This document shows, piece after piece, positions 56,741-64,000 of a DNA stretch of 64,000 bases (positions are counted from its first letter, which is position 1; every line of letters begins with the position of its first letter). This stretch comes from Natrinema longum (lineage in GTDB: Archaea; Halobacteriota; Halobacteria; Halobacteriales; Natrialbaceae), in assembly GCF_017352095.1 (NCBI RefSeq), contig NZ_CP071463.1:3524875-3588874 (forward strand), given 5' to 3'. The position numbers and the translations under genes were made by a program. The notes under the pieces were generated by a model. It ran no database searches. It was not told where the DNA came from and saw only the letters and a list, made by a program, of their open reading frames with translations.

Positions 56741-58369
56741 TCAGTCCGTTCCGAAAACCGTCACCGTCCGGCTGTCGCTCGCGTGGGGTGACCGGATCAC
56801 GACCGGGAAGGTGTCGTCGGTCGAGACGGGGTAGGTTTCGTACCCCAGTGAAACGGTACCCGTCTCACCCGGCGCGAGACGCACGCTCGTGGAATCGACG
56901 ACCTCGGGCGTGTGGCCGACGACGAGTTCGATTTCGTGCGTGCCGGTCGCGGTGCCCGTGTTCTCGAGGGCGGCAGTTACCGAGAGCCACTCCCCGCCGG
57001 TGACCGGCGCGTTCGTCCCGGTAATCGACACGGCGACCGTCGCGTTCCCCTGCTCACCGTCGTCTCGCCCGTAAACGAGCACCGACTGGACGGCGCTGTC
57101 GTCGCCCGTCCGCACGCGGACGGGGAACTCGTCGTCGTTCCTGACGGGATAGGTCTCGTAGCCCAGCGAGACCGTCTCCGTCTCGCCCGCGGCGACGACC
57201 ACGTCCGCCGTATCGACCGTCGTCGGATCGTGGCCGACGACGAACTCGACCTCGCGACTGGCCGGTCCGTCGCCCGTGTTCGCGAGCGCCGCCGTCGCCT
57301 CGAGGCGCTCCCCGCCCGTCACCGGCGCGTTCGTCTCGAGACCGGTCACCTCGAGATGACCCCGCGAACCGGTATCGTCGGTTCCGATGACGGTGACGTC
57401 GGTCTCCGAGGCGGCGTGGGCGGTCTCGACGCGGACCGGGAACGTCTGCGTGTTGCGGACGGTGGCCGTCGTGAACTCGAGACGGACGGACTCGCGCTGT
57501 CCCGTGAAGACGGCGACCGTCTCGCTGTCGACGTGGGTGGGATCGTGGCCGACGATCAGATCGGTCTCGACGTCGACGAACGCGTGATACGTGGAACTCC
57601 CCTGGGGCTCGATTTCGGCCTCGACGACGAGATCGTCGCCGGCACGAACCGGTGCGTTCGTGTCGGTGATCGCGACGTCGTGAAACGCCGTGACCGACGG
57701 GCCGTCGGTTCGAGCGGCCGAGAGCCGCCCGTCGCGGCAGGCGACCCACGCCATCATCGGATACTCGCCGATGAACCAGATGGCGTTCCCCCCGGTCGTC
57801 TCGTACGTGACCGTCGCCGTCGCCCCCGACAGATCGGTGCGGTCGACGTAGGTAGCGTTGCGCCCTTCCTGCCAGAAGAGCCGGCAGAGCGTCCCCCCGT
57901 CGTCGGCGGCGACTGCAGTCACTTCGATCTCGTCGTGGACGGTCACCGTGGCGTCCGGCCCCGGGTCGCACGTCACGTCGATACTCGGTGCCGCCGGCGC
58001 GTTCTCGGTGACCTCGACCGTCCAGGAGAGGGTCGTCCCGTCGACGACGAGGGTCACGTCGTACGTTCCGGTCTCGTCGAACCGACCGTAGGCGGCCGGA
58101 TGACCCGTGATGTCGGTGTAGCTATAGAACGGAGCGTTGGGCGCGACGTCGTGGCCATCGGTGCCGTCCACTCGCCAGTCGGTTGCCGGCGGCTCCACCG
58201 GCGGGGTCGCCGCGGCCTCGAACAGGATATCGTCGCCGGGTCGAACCGCCGTCGCGCGTTCCGTCGGACACACGCGCTCGAGAGTACCCGTCTGGCCGGC
58301 ACCCACCCCTGCGGTTGCGAAGGCCCCCGCAGTACTGCCAACCGCCGTAACGTATTCTCGCCGTCGCAT
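56741..58369 (-). CDS. Tat-exported CARDB-repeat surface protein
   Basis: A 542-residue protein with a Tat-like signal (RRREYVTAVGSTAGAFATAG). A PKD-like N-terminal part is followed by three CARDB-type repeats of about 95 residues, beginning near DTNAPVRAGDDL, ETNAPVTGGERL and GTNAPVTGGEWL; the last two share VSLGYETYPV. CARDB domains mediate adhesion and complex assembly at the cell surface. There is no C-terminal anchor such as PGF-CTERM, so it is probably released or bound to another surface protein. Confidence 0.8.
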   Translation of the reverse strand: MRRREYVTAVGSTAGAFATAGVGAGQTGTLERVCPTERATAVRPGDDILFEAAATPPVEPPATDWRVDGTDGHDVAPNAPFYSYTDITGHPAAYGRFDETGTYDVTLVVDGTTLSWTVEVTENAPAAPSIDVTCDPGPDATVTVHDEIEVTAVAADDGGTLCRLFWQEGRNATYVDRTDLSGATATVTYETTGGNAIWFIGEYPMMAWVACRDGRLSAARTDGPSVTAFHDVAITDTNAPVRAGDDLVVEAEIEPQGSSTYHAFVDVETDLIVGHDPTHVDSETVAVFTGQRESVRLEFTTATVRNTQTFPVRVETAHAASETDVTVIGTDDTGSRGHLEVTGLETNAPVTGGERLEATAALANTGDGPASREVEFVVGHDPTTVDTADVVVAAGETETVSLGYETYPVRNDDEFPVRVRTGDDSAVQSVLVYGRDDGEQGNATVAVSITGTNAPVTGGEWLSVTAALENTGTATGTHEIELVVGHTPEVVDSTSVRLAPGETGTVSLGYETYPVSTDDTFPVVIRSPHASDSRTVTVFGTD

Positions 58370-58602
58370 GTGCTATCATACGTCCTACAGGAAGGTATAG
58401 CTAATACAACGTTAGTGAGACGAACACGTCGGAGGGAACGAGTGTCCGTTCGACGCCAGGAGAGCGACGTGGAGTCGGGAGACGGCGACGGAGCAGTTGG
58501 ATCGGTTCGAACGGCCCCGCGTTCGGTCGGGGTCGTCGCGCCGTGTTCGTTCAGCCCGTGTCTCGAAAGGGTTTTTCGGCACGACCGGTTGTGTACGGAC
58601 AA

Positions 58603-59715
58603 ATGGGGCTCGAGGATGAAATCGAGGCAATCGAGGAGGAAATCGCCAATACGCCCTACAACAAGTCGACGGAGGCCCACATCGGCCGGCTGAAGTCCAA
58701 GCTCGCGGAGAAAAAGGAGAAACTCGAGAACCAGCAGTCCGGCTCCGGCGGTGGCGGCGGCTACTCCGTCGAGAAACACGGCGACGCGACCGTCGCCCTG
58801 GTCGGGTTCCCGAGCGTCGGCAAGTCCTCCCTGCTGAACTCGCTGACCAACGCCGAGAGCGAGACCGGCTCCTACGAGTTCACGACTCTGGACGTCAATC
58901 CGGGCATGCTGAACCACCGCGGTGCGAACATCCAGTTGCTGGACGTGCCGGGGCTGATCGAGGGCGCGGCGGCGGGCAAAGGCGGCGGCCAGCAGGTGCT
59001 CGCAGTCGTTCGGAACGCCGACCTGATCATCTTCATGCTCTCGGTGTTCGAAATCGAGCAGTACGATCGGCTCCAGGAAGAACTCTACGACATCAACATC
59101 CGCGTCGACCAGGAGCCCCCGAAGGTCACGGTCCGACCGAAGATCAAAGACGGCATCAAGATTACCTCGAGTACCGACCAGGACTTAGACGAGAAGACGA
59201 TCAAGGACGTCCTCCGCGAACACGGCTACGTCAACGCCGATCTGAACCTCCAGGAGAACGTCTCCATCGACCGGCTGGTCGACGGCCTGATGGAGAACCG
59301 GGAGTACATCCCCTCGATCACCTGCGTCAACAAGGTCGACCTGATCGATCCCGACTACAAGGAGACGGTCGACGAGCAGTTGCGCCAGCGCGATCTCGAC
59401 CCCGAGGAGGTTACCTTCATCAGCGCCGAAGAGGAGAAAGGCCTCGACGTACTCAAAGACCGCATCTGGGAGCGACTCGGGCTCATCCGCGTCTACATGG
59501 ACAAACCCGGTCGCGGCATCGACTGGGAGGAACCGCTCGTCGTCGAGCAGGGGACCACCGTCGGCGAGGCCGTCGAGAAACTCGGCGGGGAGATGGAAGA
59601 GCGGTTCCGCTTCGCGCGGGTGACCGGTCCCAGCGCCGCCCACGATCAACAGCAGGTCGGGAAGGATCACGTCCTCGAGGACGAGGACGTGTTGAAACTG
59701 ATTCTGCGTCGGTAG
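58603..59715 (+). CDS. drg: Drg-family OBG GTPase
   Basis: A 370-residue GTPase. A helical N-terminus and Gly-rich linker precede the G domain: G1 GFPSVGKSS (residues 68-76), G3 DVPGLIEGAAAGKGGGQQVL, G4 NKVD (ITCVNKVDLID) and G5 ISAEEEKG. A TGS domain at the C-terminus (DWEEPLVVEQGTTVGEAVEK) is characteristic of developmentally regulated GTPases, which act with ribosomes. ATG at 58603. Confidence 0.95.
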   Translation: MGLEDEIEAIEEEIANTPYNKSTEAHIGRLKSKLAEKKEKLENQQSGSGGGGGYSVEKHGDATVALVGFPSVGKSSLLNSLTNAESETGSYEFTTLDVNPGMLNHRGANIQLLDVPGLIEGAAAGKGGGQQVLAVVRNADLIIFMLSVFEIEQYDRLQEELYDINIRVDQEPPKVTVRPKIKDGIKITSSTDQDLDEKTIKDVLREHGYVNADLNLQENVSIDRLVDGLMENREYIPSITCVNKVDLIDPDYKETVDEQLRQRDLDPEEVTFISAEEEKGLDVLKDRIWERLGLIRVYMDKPGRGIDWEEPLVVEQGTTVGEAVEKLGGEMEERFRFARVTGPSAAHDQQQVGKDHVLEDEDVLKLILRR

Positions 59716-59787
59716 CCGATCCGGTCCCGTCGCGAATACGTATCGTCCCGACACGCGTTCTGGGACTGTTTCATAGAGCCATCCTCA

Positions 59788-59817
59788 TTCAAAAATGTGA
59801 ATTTATAGGATTTTGAA
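59788..59817. repeat. AT-rich stretch with an inverted repeat
   Basis: TTCAAAA (59788-59794) and TTTTGAA (59811-59817) are inverted copies separated by 16 bases, inside an AT-rich stretch of about 150 bases (59765-59920) upstream of the NhaC-type gene. It may contain the promoter or a remnant of inserted DNA. Confidence 0.35.
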
Positions 59818-59925
59818 AGTTTGAAGCCGTCTCTCCCACACATCTAAACCAAATCTGGTATCTCATTTGCCACGAATTGCATCGGAACGGTGAAAAATAT
59901 ACGACTGCCCGAAGACTAGGTAGGT

Positions 59926-61641
59926 ATGGCTGATTTCGGCGCACTCTCGCTCGTCCCGCCGTTGCTCGCGATCGTCCTCGCGATCTGGACGCGGCGGCCG
60001 ATCCTTTCGCTGTTCCTGGGGATCTGGTCGGGCGGCGTTATCGCAACCGGGAGTATCGGCATCGGACAAACGTTCGACTGGATCGCCGAGTCGATCGCGG
60101 ACGTGTTTCACGCACAGATCCTGATCTTCACCCTGTTGCTGGGATCGGGCGTCGCGCTCATCTGGCGACTCGGCGGTGCGACCGCCGTCGGAAACTGGGC
60201 GACGAACCGCCTCGAGACTCCGCGCAACGCCGGAGCGGCGACGTGGATACTGGGACTGCTCCTGTTTTTCGACGATTACGCCAACACGGCGATCGTCGGC
60301 AGTACGATGCGCGAGATTTCCGATCGGATGCGCATCTCCCGGGAAAAGCTCTCCTACATCGTCGACTCGACGGCCGCGCCCGTGGCGACGATCGGGCTCT
60401 CGAGTTGGGTCGCGTTCCAGCTGTCGATGATCGACGAGGGATACACCGCCCTCGTCGAGAGCGAGGAGTACGCCCTCGCCGCGGCCGACACGCCGGGGGC
60501 GTTCCAGACGTTCGTCGGATCGATTCCGTTCAACACGTATTCGCTACTGGCGATCGTGATGGTGGGCATCATCGTCCTGTCCCAGCGTGACTACGGGGAG
60601 ATGCTCGACGCCGAACACCGATCCTGGCGGACGGGGAAGGTAAACCGCGACGAGGCCCAGCCCCTCCAGGAGGTCGAGAAGGATCTGGGGGCACCGATCG
60701 AGGAGCGGCCGATGCTCCGGACGTTCTTCGCGCCGATCCTCGTGTTGATCGCGGTCACGCTCTCGGGTGCGTTCTGGACCGGCTATCAGACGTGGGTCTC
60801 GGACCAGGCCGAGGCGGGTGCGCCGACGTCGCTCGAGACGGCTGTCGACAACGACGGCCTCGTGCAGGTACTGGTCGACGTCGTCGGTGCCGGCGACTTC
60901 GCCGCCGCGCTCGTCTGGGGGTCGTTCGCGATGGTCGCGACCCTGATCCTCTTCGGACTGGCCTACGACCTCTTCGATCTCGGTGACGGCGTCGAGACGG
61001 TACTCGACGGGTTCGCCCTCATGCTGACCGCGGTGACGATTCTGGTCCTCGCCTGGTCGATCAGTGCGGTCGCCGAGGAACTCGGTACGGGCAGCTACGT
61101 CGCCGGCATCGCGGAAGGTGTCGTCTCACCGGCCGTCCTCCCGATCGTCGTGTTGCTCGTCTCCGCGTTCGTCGCGTTCACCATGGGGTCGTCGTGGGCG
61201 ACGATGGGTATCGTCACGCCGATCTCGATCCGCGTCGCCTACGAACTCACCGGCACGTTCGAACTCATGCCGGTGATGGTCGGCGCGGTGTTCTCGGGTG
61301 CGATCTTCGGGGATCACTCGTCGCCGATCTCCGACACCTCGGTGCTCTCGGCGACGTTCACCGGGGCCGATCTCATCGATCACATCCGTACGCAACTCTA
61401 CTACGCCGGCACCGTTCTGTTCGTCGTGATCGTCTGTTACGCGCTCTATGGCTTCTTGGGCGTCTCACCCGTGTTGTTCCTGCCGCTGGGAGTCGTCTTG
61501 CTGGTCGGACTCGTCTACGGACTGTCGGCAGTGGATGCCCAGCGCAAGGGCCTCGTTCCCAGGGCGTCCTCGGTCGATGTCGACCGCACGGATCGCACGC
61601 CGGACGCCGAACCGGGATCCGCCCCGGAAGACCTCGACTAG
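59926..61641 (+). CDS. nhaC: NhaC-family Na+/H+ antiporter
   Basis: A 571-residue membrane protein with about 12 hydrophobic segments. LFFDDYANTAIVGSTMREIS with its paired Asp, STAAPVATIGLSSWVAFQLS, FTMGSSWATMGIVTPI and FGDHSSPISDTSVLSA are the conserved NhaC/antiporter segments. It likely exports Na+ (or an organic solute such as malate or arginine in related subgroups) in exchange for H+. The soluble loop near residues 225-270 is longer than in bacterial NhaC. Confidence 0.88.
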   Translation: MADFGALSLVPPLLAIVLAIWTRRPILSLFLGIWSGGVIATGSIGIGQTFDWIAESIADVFHAQILIFTLLLGSGVALIWRLGGATAVGNWATNRLETPRNAGAATWILGLLLFFDDYANTAIVGSTMREISDRMRISREKLSYIVDSTAAPVATIGLSSWVAFQLSMIDEGYTALVESEEYALAAADTPGAFQTFVGSIPFNTYSLLAIVMVGIIVLSQRDYGEMLDAEHRSWRTGKVNRDEAQPLQEVEKDLGAPIEERPMLRTFFAPILVLIAVTLSGAFWTGYQTWVSDQAEAGAPTSLETAVDNDGLVQVLVDVVGAGDFAAALVWGSFAMVATLILFGLAYDLFDLGDGVETVLDGFALMLTAVTILVLAWSISAVAEELGTGSYVAGIAEGVVSPAVLPIVVLLVSAFVAFTMGSSWATMGIVTPISIRVAYELTGTFELMPVMVGAVFSGAIFGDHSSPISDTSVLSATFTGADLIDHIRTQLYYAGTVLFVVIVCYALYGFLGVSPVLFLPLGVVLLVGLVYGLSAVDAQRKGLVPRASSVDVDRTDRTPDAEPGSAPEDLD

Positions 61642-61689
61642 GCCGCCATCTCCGCCATATTTTTGCCGTCTGCAGGCCAGTGATTGTCT

Positions 61690-62478
61690 ATGGACGGAAC
61701 GCTCGACCACACCATGATCCGCGTCGCCGACCTCGAGGAATCGCTCGACTGGTACCAGACCCACCTCGAGTACGAGGAGAAGGATCGCCACGAGGGCGAC
61801 GGCTTCACGATCGTCTATCTCGGTCCCGAGGAGATGCACGAGGACGGTGCGATGCTCGAGATCACCCACAACGAGGGCGAAGAGCCCGAGGTGGGCGACG
61901 CCTGGGGCCACATCGCCGTCCGGGTCCCCGAGGGCGAACTCGAGGGCTACTACCAGCAACTGATGGACGAGGGCGTCGAGGACTACCGCGATCCCGAATC
62001 CTGTGGCGGTCGCTACGCGTTCGTGAAAGACCCCGACGGCCACGAGATCGAGATCGTCCAGCGCGAGGAGGGTGCGCTCTGGTCGCTCGATCACACGATG
62101 ATCCGCGTCGAGGACGCCGACGAGGCGCTTGGCTTCTGGACCCGCAAGTTCGAGTACGACGAGACCCGCCGCTGGGAATCCGACACCTTCGCGAACTACT
62201 TCGTCGAGCCACGGGACGCGGCCGACGAGGCGATGGCCGTCGAACTCACCTACAACTACGACGGCCGCACGTACGACATGGGCGACGCCTGGGGGCACCT
62301 CTGTGTCCGCCTCGACGACCTCCACGAGGACTGGGAGCAGCTCATGGAACGCGACGCTGCCGACTACCGCGACCCCGAGAGCTGCGACGACATGTACGCC
62401 TTCACGAAAGACCAGGACGGCCACGAGATCGAACTCCTCGAGCGCGACCTCGAGGCCGACTCGCTGTTCCCGTTCTAA
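61690..62478 (+). CDS. Tandem-domain VOC (glyoxalase-type) protein
   Basis: A 262-residue protein with two VOC domains: LDHTMIRVADLEESLDWYQT in the first and LDHTMIRVEDADEALGFWTR in the second. Each keeps the metal-ligand positions (initial His, Glu in AMLEITHN / MAVELTYN, HIAVRV / HLCVRL, and Glu in GHEIEIVQ / GHEIELLE). The layout fits a lactoylglutathione lyase or extradiol dioxygenase-like enzyme. Given the haloarchaeal thiol, methylglyoxal detoxification by another thiol is possible. Its last four bases overlap the convergent USP gene. Confidence 0.85.
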   Translation: MDGTLDHTMIRVADLEESLDWYQTHLEYEEKDRHEGDGFTIVYLGPEEMHEDGAMLEITHNEGEEPEVGDAWGHIAVRVPEGELEGYYQQLMDEGVEDYRDPESCGGRYAFVKDPDGHEIEIVQREEGALWSLDHTMIRVEDADEALGFWTRKFEYDETRRWESDTFANYFVEPRDAADEAMAVELTYNYDGRTYDMGDAWGHLCVRLDDLHEDWEQLMERDAADYRDPESCDDMYAFTKDQDGHEIELLERDLEADSLFPF

Positions 62479-62864
62479 CCGGAGAGATCGGGGATCGGAA
62501 CGACGACGACCGGCCGGCTCGCAGCCGCGAGGAGTCGTCGCGCGGTCGATCCCAGTTCGCGCGTCGCCTCGGGATCGCCGCTGTGGGCCCCGACGACGAT
62601 TTCGTCGACCTCGTGCTCGGCCGCCGCCTCGCGGAGCGTCTCGGCGGGGGGCCCCGATCGAAGCGCCGTCTCGACTTCGCCGACGGTGGCGAGCCGAACG
62701 GGAGCGACGTTCAGCGCTTCCTGGCCATCTCGGCGCGCCGGTGGATCGTCGGCCGGCGCGGCGGCGATCACGGTAACGGTATCCTCGGCGGTCGCCCGAT
62801 CGTCGAGATAATCACAGGCCGCTGCCATCGTGTGGACGGAATCCGTTCCGACGAGATAGTGCAT
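62475..62864 (-). CDS. Universal stress protein (UspA family)
   Basis: A 129-residue UspA-like domain. MHYLVGTDSVHTMAAACDYL gives the first strand and helix. IVVGAHSGDPEATRELGSTARRLL near residue 95, then PVVVVPIP, are the ATP-binding signature in altered form: the usual GxxG..S motif is partly changed. ATG at 62864. It overlaps the VOC gene by four bases, convergent. Confidence 0.8.
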   Translation of the reverse strand: MHYLVGTDSVHTMAAACDYLDDRATAEDTVTVIAAAPADDPPARRDGQEALNVAPVRLATVGEVETALRSGPPAETLREAAAEHEVDEIVVGAHSGDPEATRELGSTARRLLAAASRPVVVVPIPDLSG

Positions 62865-63255
62865 AGCGACCCCTACGGCGGTACTCGCAAAGAACCTGCG
62901 GACGTTCCCGGCTGACACTTTCGGATTTTCCGACCGAGAAAACGCGGTTCCGGTACTAATACGACAGCACCGAAAGGGGAGCGTGGGGGACGAGAGAGGC
63001 CATCCCCGCACGCCTTGGCGGTCCCCCGCGACTCCGTATCCGATCATCCCGGGTTGCGACACCCACCTCACGCGTCCCCGCTATCTCCCCCTCGTGCGGG
63101 GACGTACTGTGTCACTCGGCTTCGTTCCGTGCCAGTAGATGCAGCGTCTCTCAGATCGCTTCGGCCCGACGCGGTCGCCAGATATCGGTCGACGATGGCT
63201 GAAATCCTCGTTCTGGGCTGTCGTTTCAGCGACCTCCAGCCGACGGCGTCACCGG
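62865..63255. other. Intergenic region without supported genes
   Basis: Nearly 400 bases between the USP gene start and the end of the small membrane protein gene, which points the same way. It should hold the USP promoter; a candidate T/A-rich element is near 62925-62935. No RNA gene or coding sequence is recognised. Confidence 0.4.
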
Positions 63256-63567
63256 TCAATGGCGGCCGTACAGCGAATAGGTGATCGAAACCAGCCCCAA
63301 CAGTCGACTCACGTTCTCGAGCAGTGCGATGACGATTTGCTCCGGATCGACGACCGTCGTGATGACGACGTTGATCAGGAACGGGAACAGCGTCAACAGG
63401 AGGAGTCCGACGGCGAGATAGAACATCGACGTGGCGTCGTTGCGGCGGTAGCCACGGTAGGCCTGGTACGCGATGATCGTCCCGAAAAGGGCAACGAGGA
63501 AGAGACTCGCCACGGTCAACAACTCGAGGAGCGTCGCTTCGCCGATCCGAACGACGCTCCGGCTCAT
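63256..63567 (-). CDS. DUF7521-like membrane protein
   Basis: A 103-residue protein with three hydrophobic segments (LLELLTVASLFLVALFGTII, FYLAVGLLLLTLFPFLINVV, LLGLVSITYSL). The start MSRSVVRIGEA at 63567 lies inside the stop of the regulator gene (ATGA overlap). The pairing of a winged-helix regulator with this small membrane protein recurs in haloarchaea. Function is unknown. Confidence 0.72.
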   Translation of the reverse strand: MSRSVVRIGEATLLELLTVASLFLVALFGTIIAYQAYRGYRRNDATSMFYLAVGLLLLTLFPFLINVVITTVVDPEQIVIALLENVSRLLGLVSITYSLYGRH

Positions 63568-63911
63568 CGCATCCCCTCCCACATGCGAGTGAACTTGTCG
63601 GCGACGTCTTCCTCACGATAGGACATCTCGAGTGAGAACGACCCATCTTCCAGTGACAGTTCGAGCCGGTCGAGGTTCGCACTGTAGACGCTGTAGTGGT
63701 TCCCGTCCGGTGCGAGTTCCGTTTCTTCGGTGACGAGGTGACACTCCTCGAGACGGTCGAGTCGCCGGTAGATCGTCGGCAGGGAGGCGTCACACCGTTC
63801 GCTCAGTGTACTGGCAGACATGGGTTCGACGCTCGTGTGGGTGAGGATGTCCCGTGCGTAGTCGTCGTCGAGGACCGAAAGCAGGGTCGACAGGTCAGTT
63901 TCCTCACTCAC
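63564..63911 (-). CDS. Winged-helix (ArsR-like) transcriptional regulator
   Basis: A 115-residue protein with GTG start at 63911; AAGGAG lies nine bases upstream as a ribosome-binding site. The HTH is STLSERCDASLPTIYRRLDR, followed by a wing and a beta-rich segment (LDRLELSLEDGSFSLEMSYR). It most likely regulates its own operon with the membrane protein gene that overlaps its stop codon. Confidence 0.82.
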   Translation of the reverse strand: MSEETDLSTLLSVLDDDYARDILTHTSVEPMSASTLSERCDASLPTIYRRLDRLEECHLVTEETELAPDGNHYSVYSANLDRLELSLEDGSFSLEMSYREEDVADKFTRMWEGMR

Positions 63912-64000
63912 TGGTCTACTCCTTCGTTCCGGTATCGATATGAAAAGCGGTCCGGTTTTTCTGGCTCAGAAAACGCTGCGCTCGCGACTCGACGGGCACC

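Overview
The window comes from a haloarchaeon. The evidence is high GC with strong codon-position bias, very acidic proteins, archaeal promoters with a TATA element about 26-28 nt upstream of leaderless starts, and archaeal marker genes (RaSEA for archaeosine, TiaS, RibL, PurS/PurQ, a Get3-like ATPase, haloarchaeal DUF families). Gene content looks most like the Natrinema/Haloterrigena group, but that is an impression, not a computed placement.

Layout. 1-2.8 kb is a small, AT-richer accessory flank. It holds a DUF262 (GmrSD-type) protein cut by the window edge, a decayed gene fragment and a tiny membrane protein, and it ends at tRNA-Val(CAC), whose 3' end faces the flank. From 2.9 kb on the window is mostly chromosomal core. 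3-9 kb: adenine deaminase, a beta-oxidation fusion enzyme with a thioesterase, a regulator and an alpha/beta hydrolase. 9-23 kb: Lhr helicase, a HalOD1 protein, RaSEA, a large multi-PAS/GAF sensor kinase, purS-purQ, MutY, a RecJ-like DHH protein, a frameshifted AbrB gene behind a perfect palindrome, a JAMM protease and RibL. 24-38 kb: IlvD, aminotransferase, CinA, membrane proteins, Get3-like ATPase, PurF, a MutS-like ATPase and an HTTM protein. 38-48 kb: HAD, SRPBCC, a Dps/ferritin-like protein, two Tat-exported redox proteins (one DyP-like, one cupredoxin broken by a frameshift), DCC-family and ferredoxin proteins, an alcohol dehydrogenase-like enzyme, an Azf-like dehydrogenase, unknown genes and a GST. 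48-64 kb: Ca/Na exchanger, orphan methyltransferase, TrkA-type protein, purine permease, glutaredoxin, an XRE regulator, TiaS, a CARDB surface protein, Drg GTPase, NhaC antiporter, a VOC protein, USP and an HTH/membrane protein pair.

Themes. Purine metabolism recurs (ade, purS, purQ, purF, AzgA-type permease). Thiol and redox handling recurs too (GST, glutaredoxin, DCC, ferredoxin, cupredoxin, DyP-like), as do ion and stress functions (exchanger, TrkA, NhaC, Dps-like, USP).

The most interesting signal is non-coding. An 81-nt element occurs in two close copies (48586-48666 and 53707-53787). Each abuts the stop codon of a gene, and the terminal stem differs between the copies by compensating base changes. 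A third, diverged copy lies at about 27614-27695. In addition, three genes are each broken by a single missing base at a short homopolymer, which may be assembly error rather than gene decay.
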